Assembly: GCA_910589415.1 (NCBI GenBank)
Contig: OU342633.1
Location: forward strand, 18,514,858-18,578,857
Reading direction: 5' to 3'
DNA: 64,000 nt
From: Malachius bipustulatus
Taxonomy: Eukaryota; Arthropoda; Insecta; Coleoptera; Melyridae
Shown: one piece after another, positions 33,376-45,900 of the stretch
Layout of the letters: each line of letters begins with the position of its first letter
Numbering within the stretch: the first letter of the stretch is position 1
Notes under the pieces: model-generated
Told to the model about the DNA's origin: nothing
What the model saw: the letters and a program-made list of their open reading frames with translations, nothing else
The model's database searches: none
Made by a program: the position numbers and the translations under genes

Positions 33376-36300
33376 GTAAGAGTATTTCGTTTCAGCAATT
33401 GATACAGGTAGGAAAATGAATGTAAGTAGATAGATCAAATTAATGTAACAGTACTTTTAATGAAGTTACCTATATGCACATGAGAATATATTTCATCAGA
33501 ACTTCCTAGTATCTTGATAAAGAAGTCAAACATCTTCATAATATTGTTAACTGTACTGTAAAAGTGGTCTATCAATAAACCTACTCATCTAACATACCTA
33601 GTAGTTTTTAGTGTTATTCTTCTACATATAAGACAAAATCATAATTTATTATGATCCTTATAAATTGGCTACTTTTTGTTAGGTAAGCACAAAAAAAAAA
33701 CAATTATTTTATTCTTATGATCAACGGTGTAGGATATCCTCCACCGTCTTATAGTAGCGTGTGTGAGTCGGAAAAAACCCCGAAAATTGTAAATATTTTG
33801 AGCCGGAACAAGATTACTTCCCCCCCTCGTTTTCGAGGATGCTGAACACGATGCCGTTGTCAGAATTTCTCTTTGGGGTTGCGCAACCCCTCAAAACGGC
33901 CAAAAACCACCCCCTAGAGAGATAAACCGCGCTTCAATCCATTTCCCTGCTAAAAAAAACCTTCCCCCCGTTTTCGAGGATGCTGAGCACAATGGAGGTG
34001 CTGGACATCGCGTGCGACCCCGACGAACCCCTCCACCGGCCAATACTCACCCCCGAAATGGGTGAGTTTTTTTATGTATATGTAGGCCAAACGATGGACT
34101 TTTTCGAAAAACTTTTTGAAAATTCAAGTACAGAATCACAATGGCCATAATTTAAAATTATTTTGGAGTATAAAGAGTGTCCCATATGACAGTGACATAT
34201 CAAAGTTATGTTTTTTTAAATGGAATGCTCCTATGTTATTGCATTTTTAGATTGTCTGAGCAGAGGAAATAAGATTGGCTTTTACAGTTGGTGTTTAAAT
34301 TCAGAAGTTTTTGAGTTATAAACAAGTGAAAATCGTCATTTTCAAGTTCAAGGCCCTGTACAACGAAAACGGCTGAAGATAGAGAAAAACGGCTTACATG
34401 TCCTTATTTTAACTTTTCATGTACTATCCTACGATGTAGATGAAATGTTTATACAGGGTGATAAAAAATTTGAAAAAATCTGAGATTTCTCCACGCGTCG
34501 CCAAATAAAAAAATCAAAGAAAGTACAAAATAAATGTTTCTATACCATAGGATAGTACACGAAAAGTTAAAATAGGGACATGTAAGCCGTTTTTCTCTAT
34601 CTTCAGCCGTTCTCGTTGTACAGGGCCTTGAACTTGAAAAATGACGATTTTCACTTGTTTATAACTCAAAAACTTCTGAATTTAAACACCAACTGTAAAA
34701 GCCAATCTTATTTCCTCTTCTCAGACAATCTAAAAATGCAATAACATAGGAGCTTTCCATTTAAAAAAAACATAACTTTGATATGTCACTGTCATATGGG
34801 ACACTCTTTACACTCCAAAATAATTTTAAATTATGGCCATTGTAATTCTGTACTTGAATTTTCAAAAAGTTTTTCGAAAAAGTCCATCGTTTGGCCTACA
34901 TATACATAAAAAAAATCACTCATTTCGGGGGTGAGTATTGGCCGGTGGAGGGGTTGGTCGGGGTCGCACGCGATGTCCAGCACCTCCATTGTGCTCAGCA
35001 TCCTCGAAAACGGGGGGAAGGTTTTTTTCGCAGGGAAATGGATTGAAGCGCGGTTTATCTCTCTAGGGGGTGGTTTTTGGCCGTTTTGAGGGGTTGCGCA
35101 ACCCCAAAGAGAAATTCTGACAACGGCATCGTGTTCAGCATCCTCGAAAACGGGGGGAGGAAGTAATCTTGTTCCGGCTCAAAAGATTTACATGTTCGTC
35201 CGACTCACACACGCCACTATTATGATCAAGTCAATATTTGATTTTTTTATTTGGACCAGCAAATAATATAAATTATAAGTACTTTACGACGTTTTTGTAT
35301 AGGTACTATAACTTATAAAGTAGTTTCTAATAGACAATGTTCCCAACATTTTTCCATTAGAGAAGTCCTTCACCTGAGAGATCATAAAGTTCAATTCTTT
35401 TCTCTTGGGGTTCAACTTTTATATTACCTATCGCAAATAATAATTATTCTGGTAATTAATAATTTATATTTGGAAATATTTCAGCAATGTGCTTTTTCCT
35501 CAAAAACCCCTACCAGCCAATAACGTACAACCTCAACAACCGGGATGTGCTACGCCTCCAGCAGCTTGTCCAAAAACGAGGTACAGATCTTACGACGGAT
35601 CCTGCAATAATCTTCGCAATCCAGTTCTAGGGATGCCTGTCACCCCTTATACAAGACTACTACCACCTATTTATAGCGACGGTGAGTAAAAATCGAAAAA
35701 TCATAAATGATATATGTAGGTACATACCGGATGGCTGACCGTACTTCTGTAGATAGGACATTGCCTATTTCGTTAACATGGGAACTATTTTGTATTATTA
35801 GGCAATGTCCTATATACAGAGATATGATCAACCACCCGTTATACCAAGCTGCTTTTACTATATTTCCTGTGCTGCACGAATTACCCCCTATACAATGTAC
35901 CGAGTCTCACCCCCTGGTGAGGGGGATTGAAATCTTAGATAAGAGCACAATTTATTATTCCAGATTTGGATTTAACGAATAAAAATACGTGAGAAATTGC
36001 TCAACATCATTAAGGGAGAAGCGGGATAAATCTGAAATTTTAGTTAAGAAACTTTATTTTTTATTGCAGATTCATGTGTTTTATTCAGATGGAAAAAAAA
36101 TTTGCGGACAAATCCTAAGTATTTCTGATGGTCGTAAAATTCGAATCTGCAATAAAAAATAGGGATCGCAACTAAAATTTGAAATTCACCCCCTGTCCCA
36201 CCTACATGAAGTCTCTAGTCAAAGGGTGTATTGTATTGTATTTGTATATCTTTGAGGGTGATCAAGTTACTGCGACCTAAAAGATCTATTGTATCCCCTC

Positions 36301-39300
36301 TACTGTGCTTCGCCTGGTGTAGAATCCCTTAGTGAAGCACCCTCTCAAGTCCGTTTCCTTGAGAAACTTCAGGATTTTGAGAGGATCAAGGTCGGGTAAG
36401 TTCCCTGCCTCTAGCCTAGCTGGTGGTGGTCCAGAACATTACTTCTTTTAAGTCCTATCGCATCGCAGTTGAGCAGCAGGTGACGTGTGGTGTCTCGTCT
36501 CCTTTCCCGCAGAATCTGCAGACGCCATTCTCTTCTATGCCTAATTTCCTCAGGTGTTTCTTGAGCTTGCAATGTCCCGTTAGGAATCCCGTCAGTGTTC
36601 TGAGACGTTTCATGCTGAAGAGTATCTTCGACCTCTCTCGGTTAAAATTCCCGAGAAGTTCTTTGGCTTGTCTCAACCCTGAGAGGTTACTCCAATGGGC
36701 TTCTCTTACTTTTTCTTCTTCCTTTTGGAGTTCTGCCTTGAAGAAAGTATGGTAGTACGAAGCCACAGAATGGTTCTGGTCCTATGAAGGGTGTCGATGC
36801 ACCTTTTCTTGTCAATGAGTGGGCACGTTCGTTTCCCTCGATTCCGGAATGGCCCGGTATCCACTTGAGGTGAATTTTATTTTATTTGCCTAATTCGTTA
36901 AGTTTTCCTAGGCACTCCCAAGCCATATTGGAGCTGATGATCGAGGAGCTCAGCGTCTTTATGGCTGCTTAACTATTCGTCAATATTTCTATTTCTTTGT
37001 TTTTGTAGTTTCTGTCGAGGTTTATTTGGGCACATACTTCTATTGCGTGTAATTCCGCTTGTAGTATGGTTGGGGATTTTCCCATTGGTTTGGAGTACAT
37101 GGTGCATGGCCCATAGGTTCCTGCCCCGGTTCCCTCGACGGTTTTAGAGCCGTCTGTGTACCATTTGATCGTACCTTCTTTGAGAGCACAGTTGGAGGTG
37201 TTGTTTCATTCCTCTTTCGTAGACAGTTTCGTGATGAAGATTCTCTCGAAACTGAATTTCTTAACAGTTCTGTCTTTCGGCAGTGTCAGGAGCCCCTCAC
37301 AGCCACCCAAGGGTCGATCCTCAGTGGCTCGCCGTACTCCTGATTCCTACTCTTGACATCCTAAGTAGAGCTTCTCCAGCTCTTCTCTCTATCACCAAAT
37401 GTAGTGGTGTCAGATCCAGGATTACTTCCAACGCAGCGGTTGGGGAGGTTCTCATTGCTTCTGTGATGCAGAAACACGCAAATCTCTGGATCTTCTCAAG
37501 TTTTTTCCTTGCTGTTGCTAACTTAGTTGTTTTGTACCAAGCAACCGCTCCGTATGTGATGATAGGTCTCACGAGCATGGTGTACATCCAGCGCAGAATG
37601 TGTGGGCTACAGCCCCATGTTCTGCTAGATTTTCCTGCATTACATTCTCTTGCACACCATGAGTACGGTAGTAGCTTTACTTACTGTTTTGTCCAGGTGC
37701 TGGTTCCACAGTAGTTTTTTGTCTAGTGTTATTCCTAGAAATTTAGCTTCTTCCTTCCATTCTAAATCCACTTCGCTCAAGCGTATGGCTTTGAGTTTTG
37801 GAAGCTTCAGTCTGTGGTACTTGTGAATGGTACAAGTGTTGTTTTTGTAGGGTTGATGTTTAGTCCTACTTCCTGGCACCATTGCAGAGGGTTATATTTA
37901 ACCCTCTCTGTATGATATCGCAGAGAGTTCCTTCAAATTTACCTCTGGCCATTATGACGATGTCATCGGCATACCCAATGCAGGTAATGCCGTTCTCGGT
38001 GAGTAGCCCGAGGAGTTCGAGTAACCAGAGGAGTTCGTGTAGCCCGAGGAGTTTATGATGGACCACAAAGGGTGCAAATGCATTATCGGTGGTACTGTTG
38101 ACAAAAAATTTAGTTAATCAACTTTTCTAGGTGTGTATAGTCCTACGATAGCAATCAGCGGAAAAGAACTACCAAATGCTAGAACTGTAAGCTTGGTTCT
38201 GTTTCCCGATGTACCAATCGAGGACCCTCAATGGAATCTGAATGCAATGCAGTATGGACAAATAATTACCCATGACATGAGTATGATACTTGGCAGTACC
38301 CAAGCGCGTGAGTATTAGTACTTAATTATCATAGATTACATTATTATTTCTTACATTTGTCTATTTGTTACAACTTAAAAGCAATCTTTTGTCTCTTTGA
38401 GCAAGAAGCGAGATGTCCTAAATGAAACAGGTGTGTTTTAATGCACTATAATGTCCGATTTCACCCCACCTACCCACAATAATGTCATAATAACAAAGAA
38501 CCCCTTTATAGTTAAGTTAGAATTTAAAAAACAATACGGTGAAATCGAACATAATCGCAAAAAAAATAGTAGTGTTTACCTATTAATTTTCATTCGGCTA
38601 TTTCCGATGTCCGCGTAGTGAGCCACGAAATAGTTATGACCCTGTAGGTATAATCAATAAAAATGAAGGCTAGTTTTTCTGACAAGTTGCATTATGAAGT
38701 AGATGACATGTACTACTATGACAAATTAAAAACGAGTTCTAAGTTGCATCGAGGCAACGCAAGACATTATAAATGGGTGTAATTTTTTACATGCAATTCA
38801 CTATGAAAACACTTGGAAAAACATTCAATACTTTGTAAATTAACTTAATGATTTGGCTTAACTAATCACAAAATTGTGTTCATTGACAAATTCTGCCATG
38901 GGCAAAATTTGGGTTCAAATAAGCTGCAGGAGGTTAAAGTTAATATTATTTATCATTTTTTAACTTTTTTAATTACCTACTGAAATATTTTTTTAGAGAA
39001 ACATATGACTAGATGCTGCACAGATGACGGTCAACTGTTAGATTTCTCACCAATCCCGGAGCATTGCTTTGCGATTATTTTGCCAAAGAGTGACCCGATA
39101 ACTCAGCAAACAAATGCCAGATGCATGAACTTCGTAAGGACTATCAATACGAGGGATCGGCAATGCGTGACCGGGTATGAACCAGCAGAACAGGTGAGTC
39201 GGAACTTGTTGATGTGAATCTCCGCTCTTAAGAAATTCGTTAAACAAGATTAACCTTTCTTTTATTAATGTGTAACTAATGCCAATGTCAGTCTAATTCA

Positions 39301-42300
39301 ATGTCGTTTAGCTTCAATAAATCTTTAAGAAGAAATCGATCGTATGTTGCAAGAAAGTAAATCACGGATCATGAACAGGATTATTTTTGTAAAGTTTATG
39401 AAAAGCGCGAAAGGCATTAAATTTTGTTTCGTTACAGGTTACAAACTGCAGTCTTAGTTATAATATAAGGTGTAGTGTTAAAAATGAATTAGGATTCGCT
39501 ATCAGATATTAGTTGGATTTCTAAAGGATTTCTAAAATATGAAGGAGAATTAAAGAAGAGATGCAACTTTACGAATATTGAACCTCATATAACATTTTTC
39601 GATGTCTCTCACTGGATCGTAATGGCCAAGACTAATAATACTTGTGAAGCAATTTGTTAGAAAAGCATATAATATGAAAGTTATCATGTACTTGAGGCAA
39701 ATGCGCTCAACTAACAATACCGTACACTTTCCATTAAATCAAAGAACAAGTATTATAGCGCCCTCATGAGGCCAAGGGTCAAAATTGTCAAATTAAGAAA
39801 ACGACTAACTTTCAAGAGGATGATCAGTAGGTATAACTTTTACTCGCAAGTTGTGTTAGATCGTAATACTTCGAAACGAAGAATGTTTCACTTTACCACG
39901 GATCATTACTTTACGGAACACCCTGTACAATATGAGTACACACGTAACCTGTTTGTAATGGGTTTCAAACAAACCCATGACATTTTTTCTGCCTGGTCCG
40001 TGGAATTAAAGACTGTTCCTTTAAATACCTACAAGATTTTTGCAAAAATGTCTGAATACAGGATGGATCAAACGAAACCGGGTGATACGCGTCGATCTGA
40101 TCCCTATATGTATAATCCGAAAATGGATGGTTTGGTAGTAACCATGATTTAAGGCTTGTATGTACATTTATAGGAAAAACCAGATTTTTCCATGGATATT
40201 TCGTCATGCTGGCTAAACAGTTCATTTTAGCTTAATGAAATGTTCCAGAGGTATAGTCAAATAGAAGTCACACCGTGAGCTTCCTCAATACAACTGGCGC
40301 AATTTGTTAAAAAAAATAATATTTCATGAAAATTTCATTGAAGCAGAAAAATATTTCTTATCTAACAACACTCCTGTTGAAACTTCTTAGACGGAATTAA
40401 TTTTTGGCACATGTTTCAAAAACTTCTCTGTTCAACTGACAAATGTACCCTGCAAAACTTAATTGAGCTAGTCCTATATAGCTTCTAGATTTATTTTTAA
40501 CCATCTGAACGCCTCCCTGTTATATCTGAACTAATTTCCGCTAAGTTCTCCTAAATTCTTGCAAGCAGAAGCAGGAATATTCATAATATAATGGAGGCCA
40601 TACTATCGGTCCTACACCACTATTCTACCTATCAGGAAAACTTTGGTTTGGATGCTTTCTTCCATTTTCTACTTTTGAGGCTCCATCATTTTAGAGAAAG
40701 TGAAGGAATGTTAAAGAGGGACAGATATGATCCTGACATTTTTAATCATATTCGACGGACGTGTTCAACTTAGGTGGAAATGGCATCTTCAATGTGCATT
40801 ACAGTCATTGTTGGTCAATGAAGAACCCTCATTTGATCACCACTTTCAGCCAAATTTAGCGTTAATCTATGGGCCGGGATTTTGGCCAGACTATTTATTG
40901 GACCATTTGAGTTACCTGCGCTGTTAAGCGGAGAAACATATCTTAACCTTCGGCAAAATGCGCTGCTCATTTTTCTGGAAAATGTAAATTTACAAACAAG
41001 ACAGCGGATATATTTCTCCAAAATGATGGAGCCCCTAGCCATTACGCGATAAATGTAAGAAATCATTTAAACCAAATTTTTTGATTGTTCTCACCTGTCC
41101 CCTCTTCCTTTGCTACTCTTTTGCCAAAGGAATTTACTCAAAATTTGATCTACCGGTTAAATTGACTGCACTTCATGTACGTATACGTACCTCTATTGTA
41201 CACCTACTCATTCTGTAACTGATTTTTCGACTGAATAGAATGAATTTTTAATAAATAAATAAATAACTACACTTGCATCATCAAGTATAGGGTGTTCCTA
41301 AATACCAGGTACATACTACAGGAGGTAATTTTTTGACTTATTTTATGTCTAAATGGCCTGGATAGTGGTATGTTTGAATATAATCTGCACTGAATTGTAG
41401 TTTGTCTTCCCAACATTTGAGTTGATTATTTTCTTTCTGTTTCGCTTATGTGGTTATTTGTTTATGCATTAATGTGTTAAATTTGTTACTTATACCTACT
41501 TTTATGTGTGTCTGGTTGTCGTTAAAATTACCATCTCTTCTTTCAGTGGTTTTTCTTATTAAAAGTTGAGTTGTTTTTCTTGTTAAAACTCATTTTTAGC
41601 TCGAAAAACGATCCCTAATCTTGGCTAAATCTGTACAAAATAAGTAAGTTTAAAAAAATACCATTTGATTTTTCGAAAATTATTAACAATAACCATGAAT
41701 TGAAATCCTGAAAAAACTAAGTTTTTATGTATTTCCTTCTCGATTCAGTTTAATTGTGTCAAGTAATTTTTTTATCGCTATTCTAGCATTTTTCACGTAT
41801 AGTTTTAGAAAATGGTATTAAGCTTTGAAGAAAATGCATAGGTACAGGGTGAACTTTTTGACAAAACCGATAGAGACCTGAACAATTAAGTCCGGCCCTG
41901 CAGTTTTCGAATCGGCGAAAATGCCAGGTAGGTATTAAGTGTCATTGGTAGAGCATATCCACCAAATTTCATTAAATTCCATCAATTCGTTCAAAAGATA
42001 CTGCTCCATCAAAAATTTCGGCAAAATGCATGAATCACCCTGTAACATCGAAACGAAGCGCCTCAGAAAAATTTTAAAATCAGATCCTGAATCGCCTTGA
42101 AAAATTATACCTACCTTTAAGCTACGTCGGAATGCTGGTGAAACACGGTTATCTTGAAGTGTAGGGACCTGGCAGCTGACCGTTACTGATTGACACTCTG
42201 AGTTCCCGTCCACCAAGTCAAGTCTTTGTTCAGGTTAGGCTTTTTTTCCTTAAAAATTTTCTTGAAATTTAAGGTCCTTACGGCTTTTTTTGACTTCTTT

Positions 42301-42895
42301 TATTTTCTGCTTTTCTCTTCTTTCATTTACTTGAAATTTCAGGGAAAAAATACCTAACTTGACCAATGACCTGACGACTTAGTGGAGGGGGACTAGAACA
42401 GGGTACTCAGGGTGTACTCAGGGTGTCAATCAGCAACATTGTCAGTAATGGCGTACGAGCCAGGTCCCTATACTTCAAGATTCAAGACGTTCAAGAAACT
42501 CACAAAAAATGAATTTCTATGACGTTTCACGATGTTTATTTGATTTATTGCTTGTTTGGCAATATTAGCTTGGTATACTCTTTATAGTTTTTGCACTGTA
42601 TTTCCTTGTTTAGTCTAAGTATTATCTTGTCAAACTCTGTATATAGCCTGGCGGCGTAAATAAAGGTTTATTATTATTAAAAGATTACCCCTGTATAAAT
42701 AAAAAAAATCTTCAAATTTCAACACCCTGTAGATCGGTAACGAAGCCATTGCGGGCCTATACATTTCTGTATAAATATGAACTTCAAGGCATAAAACAAG
42801 CTGAAGAATCACCTCCTTTCGTATGTAGGTACATGGTATTTAAGAATATCCTGTATATCTGAACAATTAATTATCTTGGTGTTAAATATCTCTAT

Positions 42896-42930
<35 letters not shown>

Positions 42931-45900
42931 TCGTTAAAATAAAAAAACAGTTTTTCAATTTTGTCACGTAAAACACTATAGGTATATGTAATAATGTTAA
43001 TTTTTCAGCTCACAGCAGTGAATCATTATCTAGACTTGTCTATCGTCTACGGAAATACAGACCAAATTAATCAGCAAGTAAGACAATTCCAAGGCGGCAG
43101 ATTGCGAGTTGATGTAAAGGAAGGTAAAGAATGGTTGCCTCAAAATCCAAATGCATCAATGGTTTGTGCTATTAGGAGCCCACAAGAAACTTGCTACATG
43201 GCAGGTAAAACAATTTATCTATCTTTCATTTTGAAACGAAAACAATTAATAAATTTAATTTTCCAATTCTCTAGGTGATACCAGAGTAAATCAAAATCCT
43301 CAGCTAACAGTACTTCAAACTATTTTGCTACGAGAACACAATCGATTAGCGGATGCACTAGCGAAACTAAATCCACACTGGGATGACGAAACTTTGTTCC
43401 AAGAAGCTAGGAGAATCGCCGTAGCTGAACACCAGTACATATCATATTATGAATGGTTGCCAATTTTCATAGGCTTGGAAAATTCTATGAAAAACCAGAT
43501 CATCTATAATACCAAAGGATATGTTAACGACTATTCAGAGAGTGTGAATCCCACAGTGTTAAACGAACATGCCAATGCCGCTTTCAGATATTTCCATTCT
43601 CTAATTGCTGGACATTTAGAGTGAGTACATTACTATAGTCCAATAAAGTCTAAAAAGTCATACGTATCGATTAAGAATACACATCCTTTTGATAGTTCGA
43701 TTTATTTTGTTTCATGTACGTGTTTTTATAGTAACCGTCCAGTTTGTCTAAACACTCCATCCCGCATAAATAAGTATACGTCAACATTGGTTTTGAATGA
43801 GAATTAAATGCACAACACAGAGGATAGAATGTCATTACGTGAATAAATTTTATGTAGTTGTCAGTGGCTCTCAAACTGACGTAAGCGGTTCAATTCATTT
43901 TTTGAATGATTCCTTCAATAATTATTACGCTCGTTCACAACTTGACAATTAACTGTTTGACATTTTCTGGTGAAATTAAAAATATTAATTCGGACGGTTA
44001 GTAAGACGTCACATCTGACTTTTTAAAGTTAATCCTACTATATTTTTAAGAGCTACAACTGTAAATGAAAATGACACAAAGGGCGAGTTCTTAAACTCAT
44101 CAGTAAAACCTGATGGAATCGATCGATGATGGGAGCATGGTATGATGGATTATTATTTGGGCATCACCAATGGAACAATGTGCTGTGTCATTACACAAAT
44201 TATAAAAAACGAAAAATAAGTTCAATTACTCAGTTATTTATTGCAAAATAAAATATCTTGTGTGGCACCGTTTGGATGATCAGCCGGTGAATAAAAGAAC
44301 TCGCTGGTGTCCTAATTGAAATCATGATAAGCAAATACCTTAAACTATAGTTTAAGGTATTTGCTGATAGTCCCAAACAATCTCACTCATCATGCATCAT
44401 TTTTGATTATTACGACCGTGTGCCGGCCGTCACTTGAATGAAAGATTCAATTCGACGTCTTCATCGATGTCCGAGTCAGCAACTTCCAAGCGATTTTCGC
44501 ATCCATGATCCATGCCAAGGGTAGTAAACCGCACATATAATAATATTTCTGTTCAGCTTGTAACGGGTATTTTAATTTAAAGAATTCGTGCGTGGATCGG
44601 TCTCCAAGTAACCCGCTACTAAGATATTTAAAAATTATTTTTATTTACACGAGATAACTATACACAATAAATCAAAAAGTTAACACTAATAGCTATGGCG
44701 GATTAGGTATATGGCTCCTCCATGGACGGGCAGGCCGCAATAATCCGAGGTCCCCGTTGGTTTCTGGAACTAATTGGCTGCAGCGCTTGGTGATAAGGAG
44801 CGGGTCGCCGCCGGCCGCTGCGGTACCTTCAGTAACCCTGGACACCTCGCTGGTACGCGTTACCCGTTTTACTATACCAGAACACGCGATCGATTCTTGC
44901 GGGCGTCGAATCTCGTCCGCCTGGAAAACGGGAGGTAACGCAGGCCCTGTGTGCTCTCAATACAAGCCGCACAGACGAGACTTGCTAGTTAATCCACGTC
45001 TCAATAAGACGTGTGAGCCTGACAAACTGAAAATAAAGGAAAATCAATTATTGGTTCTCCGCTCAGAGCTCATTATACTCTAGGCGAGAGCTATGGGACT
45101 AGGGATAGGCCGACTCAATGCATCGGTTTTTCCCCCTTAATTGGTGCGCTCAGTACATGCACGTCGGTTGTCCGGTCCTGTCCTGTCTCTGTGGGGGCTC
45201 ACTACATCCACCAGAGAAATGAAACGCGCGCTGGTCAGTACCCAGCTCGCGTCTCGCTACCTGTTTACCCGGTCGGTGGACTCAGTACATCCACCGCGGG
45301 GTGCTGGTTCCTGCAGGCTCAGTACACCTGGCAGGAGTTGAATGATTGATGGTCAATACCCAAACAAGCACTGTCTGTTCTTCGGATGTCCTCTGCTTTT
45401 ATAGCCGGCGGCGGAGTGATAAGGCGGTATCGCCGCCGAAAAACTCTGTTTTCCTGCTTTGAACTGATTAAAAGTAATAAACTGTCTCTAATAAGTAAAT
45501 AATTAGAATAATTAATAATAATTATAAATGAAAGCCTCGGATTTCGTTACAAGCTGAAACTGCTTTTACAGCATTAGCATTTCTTTTCGCAGCCGGATTT
45601 GCAGTTGCAGGCTTACCCGCTCCGGTCCTGTGTTCTTTTAGCTCGGAATGGGTTTAACCTGACCTGTATGCAGAATCCATCCCCGCATTCTTTTTCCGGC
45701 AGGCAACTTTCCACCCATACTTGAACTTAAAATTAAATATAACAAACTAGCGTACTTAGGTCAGGTTCATCGAAGAGAATTAAAACAAGACAAGAGATAA
45801 TTTCTGAAAACCGGGCATATCTGACAAGACGACAAGATATTCCATCAATCTCTTGTCTCATTTTTAATTCGATTTGAGCGATTGGTCCTATAAGAGTTTT

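Larger units (their letters stand above)
39194..43008. other. Peroxidase intron 4 (3.8 kb)
   Basis: The intron holds a mariner-like transposase remnant (40560-41090), an inverted-repeat element (42150-42500), a TTTA microsatellite and several orphan ACCCTGTA ends (about 39919, 41288, 41845, 42035, 42725). An open frame of 128 codons at 39766-40152 contains no recognised domain. Confidence 0.6.

Noticed and set aside
39766..40152. 128-codon open frame in peroxidase intron 4
   Set aside because: No recognisable motif; overlaps an ACACCCTGTA fold-back terminus, so repeat-derived.
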